Shown one piece after another: positions 41,401 through 49,671 of a stretch of DNA of 64,000 nt (positions within the stretch are counted from its first letter, which is position 1; the number at the start of each line of letters is the position of its first letter). The position numbers were made by a program, and so were the translations under genes. The stretch spans positions 62,001-126,000 of the forward strand of contig WRPG01000007.1 in NCBI GenBank assembly GCA_009773355.1. Reading direction: 5' to 3'. The notes beneath the pieces are model-generated. The model had not been told where the DNA came from. It saw only the letters and a program-made list of their open reading frames with translations, and made no database searches. The stretch comes from Limisphaerales bacterium. Its GTDB lineage: Bacteria > Verrucomicrobiota > Verrucomicrobiia > Limisphaerales > SXTU01.

Positions 41401-42426
41401 CTAGGCGAGGTCGAACGACGCGTCCACATGCTGGCGGATGAGGGCGCGGATCTGCGGGACGTTGAGCCAGTCGGTGTTGCGGCCGGAGTTGAAGGAGAAG
41501 CCCTCGGGCACGGGCGCGCCGGCGTGGTGCTGGCAATACTCGGCCATGACCTCGGCCTGGTCGCGCAGGTGCGGCATGGGCACGATGACGTATTGGTGCG
41601 CGGTGGCGATGGTCTGGAGCGCATCTGTCTCAGTGACCATTTCCTCGTGGATTTTCTCGCCGGCGCGGATGCCGACGACGGGCTTGGCGCAGTCCGGCCC
41701 GATGGCTTCGGCGACATCGGTGATGCGGTAGCTGGGAATCTTGGGCACGAAAATCTCGCCGCCCAGCGCGGTGGTGGCGGCGTCAATGACCATCTTCACG
41801 CCTTCATCGAGCGTGATGTTGAAGCGGGTCATGCGCGGGTCGGTGATGGGCAGCGTGCCGGTCTTGCGGCGGTCGAGGAAGAACGGGATGACGGAGCCGC
41901 GCGAGCCCATGACGTTGCCGTAGCGGACGACGGAGAAGCGGATGTCGTGGTTGCCGCGGATGTTGTTGGCGGCGATGAAGAGCTTGTCGCTGCACAGCTT
42001 GGTCGCGCCGTAGAGGTTGATGGGCGCAGCGGCCTTGTCGGTGGAGAGGGCCACGACGTGACGCACGCCGGCGGCGAGGCTGGCCTCGACGAGGTTTTCC
42101 GCGCCGAGGACGTTGGTCTTGATGCACTCGAAGGGGTTGTATTCGGCCGTGGGCACCTGCTTGAGCGCGGCGGCGTGGACCACCACGTCAATGCCCTCGA
42201 GCGCGCGGGTGAGGCGGTCGCGGTCGCGGACATCGCCGATGAAGAAGCGCACTTGGGGGTGCCTGGCGAAGGGAAAGTGCTGCGCCATCTCGAACTGTTT
42301 AAGCTCGTCGCGCGAGAAGATGACGAGCTTGCGGGGGGCGTGATGCTTCAGGAGGGTTTCCGTCAACCGCTTGCCAAAGGAGCCGGTGCCCCCCGTGATG
42401 AGCACCGAAGAGTTTTGCCAATTCAC
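41401..42426 (-). CDS. pseB: UDP-GlcNAc 4,6-dehydratase (inverting), PseB-type
   Basis: A 341-residue short-chain-dehydrogenase-type enzyme for the first step of pseudaminate synthesis, combined 4,6-dehydration and C5 inversion of UDP-GlcNAc. The NAD(P) motif ITGGTGSFGKRL is at the N-terminus. GDVRDRDRL, HAAALKQVPTAEYNPFE, the catalytic STDKAAAPINLYGATK segment and SRGSVIPFF follow in PseB order. First gene of the minus-strand cluster; the promoter should lie in the 122-base divergent region to 42549, where I see no twin-hairpin element. Confidence 0.95.
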   Translation of the reverse strand: MNWQNSSVLITGGTGSFGKRLTETLLKHHAPRKLVIFSRDELKQFEMAQHFPFARHPQVRFFIGDVRDRDRLTRALEGIDVVVHAAALKQVPTAEYNPFECIKTNVLGAENLVEASLAAGVRHVVALSTDKAAAPINLYGATKLCSDKLFIAANNIRGNHDIRFSVVRYGNVMGSRGSVIPFFLDRRKTGTLPITDPRMTRFNITLDEGVKMVIDAATTALGGEIFVPKIPSYRITDVAEAIGPDCAKPVVGIRAGEKIHEEMVTETDALQTIATAHQYVIVPMPHLRDQAEVMAEYCQHHAGAPVPEGFSFNSGRNTDWLNVPQIRALIRQHVDASFDLA

Positions 42427-42548
42427 GCGGCGAGGCTAGCAACAAGGCGCGCCGGTATGCCATAAGAAGTTCCACTGCGGGATGCAGGTGAAACCCCGGC
42501 TTAAATCGGATTGCCAAAAACCGCGTCCTGTTCCTAAGCTTCCCGACC

Positions 42549-44336
42549 ATGAAGCACGTTTCCTTGCTCCTGTTCGCAGCGTGTCTGGTGCTGGCCTGCC
42601 CCAGCGCCAGGGCGGCGGCGGCGGATGAGCTTTACGTCAAGGTGTTCAACACGGTCCTGCAGGGGGATTCCCTCCGCGAGGCCGGCCAGGGCAAGCAGGC
42701 CCTGGAAAAATACCTGACCGCGCAGGATGAGCTCAAAAAGCTCCAGGCCGCCTACAAGACGTGGGAGCCAAAGCTGGTCGCGTTCCGTCTGCAATACCTC
42801 AACGACTGGGTGACGCGGTTAAGCGTGCAGTTCCCCGGCACCACCGCGCCGAAGCCGATCATCCCGACGAGCCAGACCGGCGACGAGGCCGGCTCGGAGA
42901 AACTGACCGGTCTCGAGAAGCAAATCCGCGACCTGAACAACGAGCTGGTCAAGGCCCGCGCGGAGGCAAGCGGCGCCCAGCAGCGGCTCAAGGAAGCCCT
43001 CGCCGCCCGCCCCAAGGACGTGGACCCCGCCGAACTGGCCAAGGCCCAGCAACGCGCGCGCGACCTGCAAAAGGCCGCCGACCTCAAGCAAATCGAACTG
43101 GAGGACGCGACCAAAGCCCGCACCGCCCTGATCAAGGAGCGCGACGACTTGCAGAAGCGCGTCGCCGTCCTCACCGACAAGGCCGAGGTGCCCGTGCTCA
43201 AGAAGGAAAACACCGCGCTCAAGATGAAGATTGACGAGCTGACCAAGCGCGCCGCCGCCGGTGACAAGTCCGAGGCGCTGGCGGGCGAACTCGCCGCCGC
43301 CAAGGCCCAGCTCAAGGCCGAGCAGGCCCGCGCCGCCGAACTCGCCAAGGCCAACCAGAAGATGGAGGCGATTCTCACCGACCCGAACAACGCCACGGGC
43401 ATCACCGTGGATCAGTTCAAGTCGCTCGAGAAGAAGAACAAGGACTTGGAGTCGGCCGTCAAGGCGCTTGAATCCCAGGTCCAGAAGGGGGCTGCGGACG
43501 GTGGCAAGCTCCGGCAAATGGAGAAGGAACGCGAGAACCTGCAGAAGCAGCTCAACGAACTGCAAAAGCAGTTGAACGAGAAGAAGAAGGTTTCCAGCAA
43601 CGCGACGGACAAAGTCGAACAGGAACTGGCCGCCGCCCAGGCCAGGGTGGCGGCACTGGAGGCCCGAAAAACACCCTACACGGCGGAGGAGCTCGCCTTG
43701 TTGAAAGGCTCCTCCGCTCCGGTCGCGGCTCCCGCGCCGGTCGCCAAGTCGGCAAAGAAAAACTCTGCCGACCTGCCGCCCGGTGCCGCGAGCGTGGCCC
43801 TCGAAGCCCAGCGCGCCTACGCCGCCCAGCGCTTCGATGACGCGGAGAAGAAATACCTCGAAGTCCTCACGCTCGATCCGGACAACGTCTACACGCTCGC
43901 CAACCTCGGCGCGGCGCAGATGGAGCTGAACAAGCTCGCCGAGGCCGAATCGCACCTCAAACGCGCGCTCGCGCTCGAGGCCGACGACGCCTTTTCCCTC
44001 GCCCTGCTCGGCCTGCTCAAGTTCCGCCAGCAGAAGCCCGACGACGCCTTCGACGCCCTCAGCCGCGCCGCCAAGCTGGACCCGGACAACGCGCAGACGC
44101 AGAACTACCTTGGGCTGGTGTTGAGCATGAAAGGCCAGCGCGAGCCTGCCGAGGCCGCCTTCCGCAAGGCCATCCAGCTCGCGCCCGGCTACGCCGTCGC
44201 GCACTACAACCTCGCGGTCTATTACGCCACCCAGCAGCCGCCCACCCGTGAACTGGCCCGCTGGCACTATCAGAAAGCCGTCTCCGTCGGCCACCCCAAG
44301 AGCGACGAACTGGAGAAGCTCCTCGCGCGGAATTGA
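42549..44336 (+). CDS. Exported coiled-coil and TPR protein
   Basis: A 595-residue exported protein. A signal peptide (LLLFAACLVLACPSARA) is followed by a long Ala/Lys/Glu-rich coiled coil from about residue 115 to 375 (KQIRDLNNELVKARAEASG, KERENLQKQLNELQKQLNEK). A Pro/Ala-rich linker and about four TPR units then occupy residues 415-590 (AQRFDDAEKKYLEVLTLDPD, LAEAESHLKRALALEADDAF, GQREPAEAAFRKAIQLAPGY). The layout resembles periplasmic scaffold proteins. The stop codon lies inside the left arm of the family I element. Confidence 0.85.
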   Translation: MKHVSLLLFAACLVLACPSARAAAADELYVKVFNTVLQGDSLREAGQGKQALEKYLTAQDELKKLQAAYKTWEPKLVAFRLQYLNDWVTRLSVQFPGTTAPKPIIPTSQTGDEAGSEKLTGLEKQIRDLNNELVKARAEASGAQQRLKEALAARPKDVDPAELAKAQQRARDLQKAADLKQIELEDATKARTALIKERDDLQKRVAVLTDKAEVPVLKKENTALKMKIDELTKRAAAGDKSEALAGELAAAKAQLKAEQARAAELAKANQKMEAILTDPNNATGITVDQFKSLEKKNKDLESAVKALESQVQKGAADGGKLRQMEKERENLQKQLNELQKQLNEKKKVSSNATDKVEQELAAAQARVAALEARKTPYTAEELALLKGSSAPVAAPAPVAKSAKKNSADLPPGAASVALEAQRAYAAQRFDDAEKKYLEVLTLDPDNVYTLANLGAAQMELNKLAEAESHLKRALALEADDAFSLALLGLLKFRQQKPDDAFDALSRAAKLDPDNAQTQNYLGLVLSMKGQREPAEAAFRKAIQLAPGYAVAHYNLAVYYATQQPPTRELARWHYQKAVSVGHPKSDELEKLLARN

Positions 44337-44447
44337 ATGGCCGCGAAAGGGCGCAGAGGTCGCAAAGCAAAGCTGAAAGTGGTGGCTGTTCGTTGTTGGT
44401 TCGGTTTGACCCCTTTGTGATCTTTGCGCCCTTTCGCGGCCAATTCA
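44333..44447. repeat. Twin-arm element, family I
   Basis: Inverted arms of about 35 bases (44333-44367 and 44413-44447) share GGCCGCGAAAGGGCGCA-type sequence with few mismatches. The left arm contains the TGA of the upstream TPR gene; the right arm ends 5 bases before the YjbQ start codon. A related but diverged copy is at 57531. Confidence 0.88.
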
Positions 44448-44452
44448 TTCCC

Positions 44453-44875
44453 ATGCTCCGCCAAAGCACCCACGAACTCGTCGTCCCGACGCGTGGTCGT
44501 GGTTTCACCGAGATCACCCACGAAATCGTGACGCTCGTCCGCCAGGCCGGCCTGCAAGCCGGCCTCGCCACGCTGCACCTCCGCCACACCTCCGCCTCGT
44601 TGCTCATCCAGGAAAACGCGGACCCCGAAGTCCGCCGCGACCTGGAGCGCTTCTTCGCCCGCCTCGCGCCCGACGGCGACCCGCTCTTCCAGCACACCTG
44701 CGAGGGCGACGACGACATGCCCGCGCATGTCCGCACCGCGCTGACCACCGTGAACCTCAGCATCCCCATCGCGCGTGGGGAGCTGGTCCTCGGCACCTGG
44801 CAGGGCATCTACCTCTGGGAACACCGCACCGTGCCGCATCGCCGGCAGCTTGTGCTGCACCTGTTGGGCGAGTGA
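44453..44875 (+). CDS. yjbQ: YjbQ/UPF0047 family protein
   Basis: A 140-residue single-domain protein of the YjbQ family (secondary thiamine-phosphate synthase-like). Family hallmarks: GLATLHLRHTSASLLIQENA, then DPEVRRDLERFF. The metal-site histidines and acids are in FQHTCEGDDDMPAHVRTAL, and GTWQGIYLWEHR is near the C-terminus. The physiological role in bacteria is uncertain; weak thiamine-phosphate synthase activity is known for the family. The ATG at 44453 matches the usual length. Confidence 0.95.
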   Translation: MLRQSTHELVVPTRGRGFTEITHEIVTLVRQAGLQAGLATLHLRHTSASLLIQENADPEVRRDLERFFARLAPDGDPLFQHTCEGDDDMPAHVRTALTTVNLSIPIARGELVLGTWQGIYLWEHRTVPHRRQLVLHLLGE

Positions 44876-44889
44876 CGCTCCAATCGCAA

Positions 44890-44913
44890 CTCGACATTGG
44901 AATGTCGAGCTGC
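44890..44913. repeat. Family C single hairpin arm
   Basis: A single arm with a 9-bp hairpin, CTCGACATT/AATGTCGAG around GG, and a GCTGC tail in place of GCTAC. It lies in the 49-base gap between convergent yjbQ and the GT-C/TPR gene and could act as a bidirectional transcription stop. The partner arm is not recognisable. Confidence 0.75.
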
Positions 44914-44924
44914 GCCGGGACGCT

Positions 44925-46862
44925 TCACCGCTGTTCAGCCGCCTTCCGCAATCGCTCCGCTTCCGCCGCATGCTGCCGCGCCTCGTCGGACTTGCCCTGC
45001 TTCGCCAGCACTCCTGCCAACTGCGCGTGCGCGTCGGCGGTCTGCGGGTTGAGTTGCAGTGCGCGATTGAGACTCTCCACCGCGCGGCTCAAGTCGCCTT
45101 TGCTGGTGAGCGCGATGCCGTAATTCAAGTGTGTAGCCGCGCTGTCCGGCTTGAAGCGCAGCGCCTCGTCAAACTGCGCGAAGGCGGCGTCGAACTTCCC
45201 CTGCCGCGCCAGCGCAATGCCGTAATTGTTCCGCGCGGCCAGGTGGCGTGGTGCCATCGCGACGGCCTTGGCGTAGGCGGCTTCGGCCTCGGCCCAGCGC
45301 CCTTGGCGCGCCAGCACGTTGCCGAAGTTGAAGGGCAGTTGCACGAAGGCGGTGTCCGGGTTGATGGCCAGCGCCTCCCGGTAGCACGCCTCGGCCTTCG
45401 TGTCCGCATCCGCGTCGGCATGGGCGTTGCCGAGCTTGAGCAAGGCCACCGAGCGGTAATGGCTGGTGGGCGGCAGGCGGCGGAGCAACTCCTCAAAAAA
45501 CACGAAGTCGTTCTCCCACACGCGCGCCTGGCGCTGGCTGGCGACCACGCAGAGGGCAGCCAGGATCCCGGCCATCACCAATGCGGGCCGTCGCCAGGGA
45601 CCATTGCGCCAGTGCCAAAGCAGCGCTGCGGCAGCGACCGCGACCAGCACGCCGTTCACGATGGCGTAGCGGTCGTGCGGATAGTGCGGCCGCTCCGTGA
45701 GACCGAGCATGGGCACGAGCAGGCCCAGATGCGCGAGCCATAACGCCAGCGCCGCCGGCCACCGCCGCCAGCGTGCCAGCAGCAGCCCGGTGACGCCGAC
45801 CACGGCGATGGCACTGGCGGTGAACGCGGGGTCGAACGGGTGGTTCCCCAGCAGCGTGGTGTAGAATGGCCCAAGGTCCAGCGGCAGGAGGGATTTCCAA
45901 ACGTAGTAAGCCCACAGGTAGAAGGCCTGCATCGCGCGCGCCGCGAGCGTGAACTCGCCCAGGCTCGTCGGCTTGGACCAGTCACCGGTGACGAAGAACC
46001 GGCCATAGACCGTGCCGGCCACGAGCAGGAGCGAGAGCGCGAGGAAGGGGAGCTTGTCCCGGAGCGCCGGTGTCCAACCGACGTTGGCCGCGGCTTCACC
46101 TTCGCGCCGGTTGGACACCGGCGCTCCGCCAAGCCGACGCAGCGGGTAGAAATCCAGCGCCAGCAGCGCCGCGATGAACCCAAGCACGATGGGATACGAC
46201 AGCACCGCCAGCGCGAACGCGGCGACGGACAGCCAGTAGTCCCGCTTGCGCGCGGCCGGCCCGCCCTCCGGCGCGTTGGCCCGCAGGTAAAGCAGCGCGG
46301 CCACCAGCGCAAACAACAGCGCCAGCCCGTAAGGCAGCCCTGTTACCCACGCCACCGGCTCCACGCGCAGCGGGTGCACGGCCCACAGCAATGCGCCCAG
46401 CGCGGCGCAAGCGTCCAGCGTAGCAGCCGACGTGAGGAGGCTCTGATCTTCTTTCCGCGCTCTGCGTTCCGCGTTCCGCATTTCAGATGGAGCCTCCTCA
46501 CGTCGGCTGCTACCGGGAGTTGCGAGTTGTAGCAGCCGCCGGATGAGCAGGAAGACAAGCACCGCGTTCACGCAATGCAGCAGCACGTTGGCGAGGTGGT
46601 AGCCGAAGGGGTTCAGTCCAAAGACTTCATGCACCAGCGCCCACGCCAGCCACGAGAGCGGTTTGTAGCGGATGGCCTGCTCGAAGTCGGTGAACATCCA
46701 GCGCAGGTTCTCCGCCGTCAGCCCTTGCACATGCGGGTTCTCGAAGACGTTGATATCGTCGTCCCAGCGCAGAAAGCCTGACTCCAGCGTGCGGAAGAAG
46801 ACGCCGAAGACCACCGCGATAAGCGTGAAGACAATGGCCGTGGTGCGGTGGTGCGGGCGCAT
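44925..46862 (-). CDS. GT-C-like membrane protein with TPR repeats
   Basis: A 645-residue protein with about ten membrane helices in the first 430 residues and roughly four TPR units at the C-terminus (AEAEAAYAKAVAMAPRHLAA, LSRAVESLNRALQLNPQTAD). The N-terminal segment FLRWDDDINVFENPHV followed by NPFGYHLANVLLHCVNAV is the pattern of TMTC/PMT-type lipid-dependent O-mannosyltransferases, with the Asp pair in the first external loop. Two dispersed elements are translated in frame: family M (about residues 117-148) and family A (about residues 246-268), both in loops between membrane helices. The start at 46862 gives MRPHHRTTAIVF just before the first helix. Confidence 0.82.
   Translation of the reverse strand: MRPHHRTTAIVFTLIAVVFGVFFRTLESGFLRWDDDINVFENPHVQGLTAENLRWMFTDFEQAIRYKPLSWLAWALVHEVFGLNPFGYHLANVLLHCVNAVLVFLLIRRLLQLATPGSSRREEAPSEMRNAERRARKEDQSLLTSAATLDACAALGALLWAVHPLRVEPVAWVTGLPYGLALLFALVAALLYLRANAPEGGPAARKRDYWLSVAAFALAVLSYPIVLGFIAALLALDFYPLRRLGGAPVSNRREGEAAANVGWTPALRDKLPFLALSLLLVAGTVYGRFFVTGDWSKPTSLGEFTLAARAMQAFYLWAYYVWKSLLPLDLGPFYTTLLGNHPFDPAFTASAIAVVGVTGLLLARWRRWPAALALWLAHLGLLVPMLGLTERPHYPHDRYAIVNGVLVAVAAAALLWHWRNGPWRRPALVMAGILAALCVVASQRQARVWENDFVFFEELLRRLPPTSHYRSVALLKLGNAHADADADTKAEACYREALAINPDTAFVQLPFNFGNVLARQGRWAEAEAAYAKAVAMAPRHLAARNNYGIALARQGKFDAAFAQFDEALRFKPDSAATHLNYGIALTSKGDLSRAVESLNRALQLNPQTADAHAQLAGVLAKQGKSDEARQHAAEAERLRKAAEQR
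46061..46127. repeat. Twin-hairpin element, family A, in frame
   Basis: Arms at 46061-46083 and 46104-46127, with GGAGCGCCGGTGTCCAACCG on the left and its inverse on the right. It is translated as GGAPVSNRR...VGWTPALRD inside a loop of the GT-C/TPR protein. Confidence 0.9.
46420..46513. repeat. Perfect twin-hairpin element, family M, in frame
   Basis: Perfectly inverted 24-base arms (46420-46443 and 46490-46513). Each is GTAGC, then stem AGCC/GGCT around the loop GACGTGAGGA. It is translated as SSRREEAPSEMRNAER and ARKEDQSLLTSAATL within the GT-C/TPR protein. Confidence 0.93.
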
Positions 46863-46869
46863 GGTCAGG

Positions 46870-46946
46870 CGTGTTGCGTGTTGCGTGTTGCGTGAAAAGG
46901 ACCGTCGCGGCCGTGTGCCCGCACGCAACACGCAACACGCAACACG
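46870..46946. repeat. Inverted 7-base-unit repeat, family G
   Basis: Arms at 46870-46894 and 46922-46946, perfectly inverted, each built of about 3.5 copies of GTGTTGC. It lies in the leader of the GT-C/TPR gene, downstream of the enolase-superfamily gene. Confidence 0.9.
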
Positions 46947-46994
46947 CGCCATCTCGCGAATGAAAGCCTCGTATTCATCGCCACTTTCCCCCGC

Positions 46995-48431
46995 TCACTC
47001 CCACTCCCACGCGTCTGCGGGCGTGAATTGCCCGGTGTTCAGCAGGAACTTCACGCCGAACGCCGCCTCGTTCACGGAGCCGAGCGCGATGCGCCCGCGC
47101 TCAATCGTCAGCGTCGGCCAGCCGGCGGGGCTGGGGTGGTAGAGGTCGAAGTGCGCGCGGAGGATGTCCTCCTGCACGGCGCGCGGGAACTGCGAGAGGC
47201 CGGCGTTGTAGTGGTGGCCATTGCGCTCGACGCTCTTGATGCCCAGCGCCGCGCAGACCGCGAGGTCCTGCAGCAGCGCCACCGGGCCGACGTTGCACAA
47301 GTCCTCGCCGCTCATCAGGAACGGCCGCGTGGGCGACTGCTGCTGCCGGTGCGCGAGCAGGCAGCGGTTCGCCACGCCCTTGATGACGCCCTTGCAGTTC
47401 TTGTGGCTCGTGCCGTCGTAGCCGAGCGCGAGCGCGGCGGGCAGGCTGTCCAGTTCGCCGTCCGACTCATCAATGATGAAGGGCGGGCGCTCCGGCCAGT
47501 CCGCGAGCGCGGCGGCGGCGTCCTTGTGCAGCGCGAGCGAGCGATGCAACGGCTGCTCGACGAACAGGAGCTTCGTCAGAAACGGCTTCAGTGATTCGTC
47601 CGCGCGCAGGGTTTCCCAGAACTGCCGGAACCCGGCGAAGGACTTGAACTGCTCGTTGCCGTCGAGCGTGAAGGCGAAGTCCTCCCCGCACTCCGCCTGC
47701 AAGACCCGCGCGATTTGCCGCAGCCGCTCCGTGTCGCGCGCGAGGTCGCCGTTCACCTTGAGCTTGAAGTGGCGCAGGCCATACACGCGGATGCTGGCGA
47801 CGAGCGACTGCGGCAGGCCGTCGTTCAAGTGCTCGCCCGTCGCGATGTCAGCGTCCGTCAGTGGATCGCTCAACCCGACGGTGTGGCGTGCGATGACTTC
47901 CCCGTGCGGACGTGCCGGCAGCCACTTTGCGGGCGAGAACCCTTCGAGTTCGGAGCGCAGTTCGCCGAGGCGGATGCCGAAGTCATTGTCGAGCAAAGCG
48001 CGGTGAAAAGGCTTCGCAATGGCCCGGCAAAAGGCGTCCATCACCGCGCGCTCGACGAGCGACGTGCCGAAGTGCGCGAGCAGCGGCGGCTTGTTCTCCG
48101 CCGTCGCCCACGCCGTTTGCGAATCGTAGAGTTGCAGCCACAGGTCAAACACACTCGGGGCGTTCTGCTCCTCCGCCGTCTCCATCGCCGTCTCAATTAC
48201 ATCCAGCATCTCGTGGATTTCGTCCAACACCTCGCGCGCGGGGTCCTTCGTGAACCACTTCGGCGGCAGCAGGTCCGCCGCCACGCCCAGCGTCGTGCGC
48301 CCGTTGACCTCCAGCGCCACGCGCACGAAGGCCATCGGCATGTGCGTCATCGTCGCGATGCCGTATTTGAACGGCATCCGCGTGTGCAGATTGTGCAGAT
48401 GCAAGTCGCCTTCGCAGACCCGGATGTTCAC
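46995..48431 (-). CDS. Enolase-superfamily enzyme (mandelate racemase-like)
   Basis: A protein of about 478 residues with the enolase-superfamily layout. The barrel's general base Lys is in HFKLKVNGD, the metal ligands are Asp in FTLDGNEQF, Glu in FVEQPLH and Asp/Glu in IIDESDGE, and a second Lys lies in TSHKNCKGVIKG. The C-terminal GPVALLQDLAVCAALGIKSV is typical of the capping region. Substrate unknown; these enzymes abstract an alpha-proton from a carboxylate. No ATG is well placed: I use a GTG at 48431 (VNIRVCEGDL); a TTG at 48467 is an alternative. It is divergent from the gene at 48619. Confidence 0.82.
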   Translation of the reverse strand: MNIRVCEGDLHLHNLHTRMPFKYGIATMTHMPMAFVRVALEVNGRTTLGVAADLLPPKWFTKDPAREVLDEIHEMLDVIETAMETAEEQNAPSVFDLWLQLYDSQTAWATAENKPPLLAHFGTSLVERAVMDAFCRAIAKPFHRALLDNDFGIRLGELRSELEGFSPAKWLPARPHGEVIARHTVGLSDPLTDADIATGEHLNDGLPQSLVASIRVYGLRHFKLKVNGDLARDTERLRQIARVLQAECGEDFAFTLDGNEQFKSFAGFRQFWETLRADESLKPFLTKLLFVEQPLHRSLALHKDAAAALADWPERPPFIIDESDGELDSLPAALALGYDGTSHKNCKGVIKGVANRCLLAHRQQQSPTRPFLMSGEDLCNVGPVALLQDLAVCAALGIKSVERNGHHYNAGLSQFPRAVQEDILRAHFDLYHPSPAGWPTLTIERGRIALGSVNEAAFGVKFLLNTGQFTPADAWEWE

Positions 48432-48475
48432 GAGCGGAGTGTAGCGGCGGCTGCACGCAGTTTCCAAGGCGGAGT

Positions 48476-48550
48476 GTTTAGTTTTCAGTGTTCAGTCACG
48501 GCAGCGCTCCGTTTACCCCGACTGAATACTGGTTACTGAACACTGAATAC
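48476..48550. repeat. Inverted repeat element, family J
   Basis: Arms at 48476-48496 and about 48530-48550 share CAGTGTTCAGT and its inverse ACTGAACACTG, with a partial extra copy at 48521. It lies between two divergently transcribed genes, close to their starts. Confidence 0.8.
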
Positions 48551-48618
48551 TCAGTCCTCCTCCGAATTTCCCGCGCCGCCGCACTGTCGAAGCTCCCGCA
48601 TCCGACAACCTACTCAAC

Positions 48619-49593
48619 ATGAACCGCAAATCATTCCTCACCCTCGGCCTGCTGGCCTTCACCGCCGTCTGCTCTGCGTCCGCTGCTGAGTTGCGCATCG
48701 GCATGATCGGCCTCGACACCTCGCATGTGCCGGCCTTCACGGACATTCTCAACAACCCGCAGAACAAGGCCCATGTGCCCGGCGCGAAGGTCGTCGGGGC
48801 CGTCAAGGGCGGCAGCATGGACATCCCGTCCAGCCGCGACCGCGTGGAGGGCTTCACCAAGACGCTCGTCGAGAAATACAACGTGAAGCTCTACGACACC
48901 GTCGAGGAGCTGGTGAAGAACGTGGACGCCGTGTTCATTGAGAGCGTGGACGGCCGCCCGCATCTCGCGCAGGCCATCCCGGTCATCAAGGCGGGCAAGC
49001 CCCTCTTCATTGACAAGCCCATGGCCGGCTCCTTGAAGGACGCCTTGGAAATCTTCCGCCTCGCCAAGGCAGCCAAGGTGCCCGTCTGGAGTTCTTCGTC
49101 CCTTCGCTACGGCAAGGCCGCTCAAGCCGTCCGCGCCGGCTCCCTCGGCAAGGTGACTTACGCCGAGACCACCAGCCCTGCGGGCCTCGAGGAACACCAT
49201 CCCGACCTCTACTGGTATGGCGTCCACGGCTGCGAGACGCTCTTCACCGTCATGGGCACCGGCTGCGAGAGCGTGAAGCGCGGCAAGACCGCCGACGGGA
49301 AGATCGAAGTCACCGGCAAGTGGAAAGGCGGGCGCACCGGCATCTTCCGCGAGGCGAAGGGCTACACCGGTCTGGCCAAGGGCGAGAAAGGCGAGGCTCC
49401 CATCGGCGCCTACGACGGCTATGCGCCGCTCGTGGTCGAGGCCATCAAGGCTTTCCAGACCGGCGTCGTGCCGGTGAAGCCCGAGGAGACCATCGAAATC
49501 CTCGCCTTCATGGAAGCCGCCGACGAGAGCAAGCGCCGCGGCGGCGCGGAGGTGACGCTCGCTGAAGTGCTCAAGAAGGCGGGCGGAAAGTAG
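48619..49593 (+). CDS. Exported Gfo/Idh/MocA-family protein
   Basis: A 324-residue member of the Gfo/Idh/MocA oxidoreductase family with an N-terminal signal peptide (FLTLGLLAFTAVCSASA). The Rossmann start is atypical (LRIGMIGLDTSHVPAFTDI), with DTSH in place of a GxGxxG loop, so cofactor binding may be altered. The family signature is retained as LFIDKPMAGSLKDA. Exported Gfo/Idh proteins of this type are common in Verrucomicrobia and Planctomycetes. The last codon and stop run into a family C element: AAG TAG, with the TAG belonging to GTAG. Confidence 0.85.
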   Translation: MNRKSFLTLGLLAFTAVCSASAAELRIGMIGLDTSHVPAFTDILNNPQNKAHVPGAKVVGAVKGGSMDIPSSRDRVEGFTKTLVEKYNVKLYDTVEELVKNVDAVFIESVDGRPHLAQAIPVIKAGKPLFIDKPMAGSLKDALEIFRLAKAAKVPVWSSSSLRYGKAAQAVRAGSLGKVTYAETTSPAGLEEHHPDLYWYGVHGCETLFTVMGTGCESVKRGKTADGKIEVTGKWKGGRTGIFREAKGYTGLAKGEKGEAPIGAYDGYAPLVVEAIKAFQTGVVPVKPEETIEILAFMEAADESKRRGGAEVTLAEVLKKAGGK

Positions 49594-49670
49594 CTCGCCA
49601 TTCCAGTGGCGAGTCGCTCTCCGGCCTTGGAGTGATGCGAACCAGTCACGACATTGGAATGCCGTGCTAC
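49590..49670. repeat. Twin-hairpin element, family C (GTAG arms)
   Basis: Arms at 49590-49613 and 49647-49670. The left arm has GTAG and stem CTCGCCA/TGGCGAG around TTCCAG; the right arm has the ATTGGAAT-type loop and GCTAC end. Compared with the copy at 57458 the left stem has an A-to-C change matched by T-to-G on the other side. It lies between convergent genes and supplies the stop codon of the left one. Confidence 0.85.
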
Positions 49671-49671
49671 T

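Noticed and set aside
42427-42548. Sigma-70-type promoter (TTGCCA ... TAAGCT) in the divergent gap before the TPR gene
   Set aside because: Spacing is 18 bases and the -10 is weak; promoter consensus in this lineage is uncertain, so it is not listed as a feature.
44876-44924. Rho-independent terminator between yjbQ and the convergent gene
   Set aside because: A good hairpin exists but it is an arm of the dispersed family C and no T-run follows on either strand.
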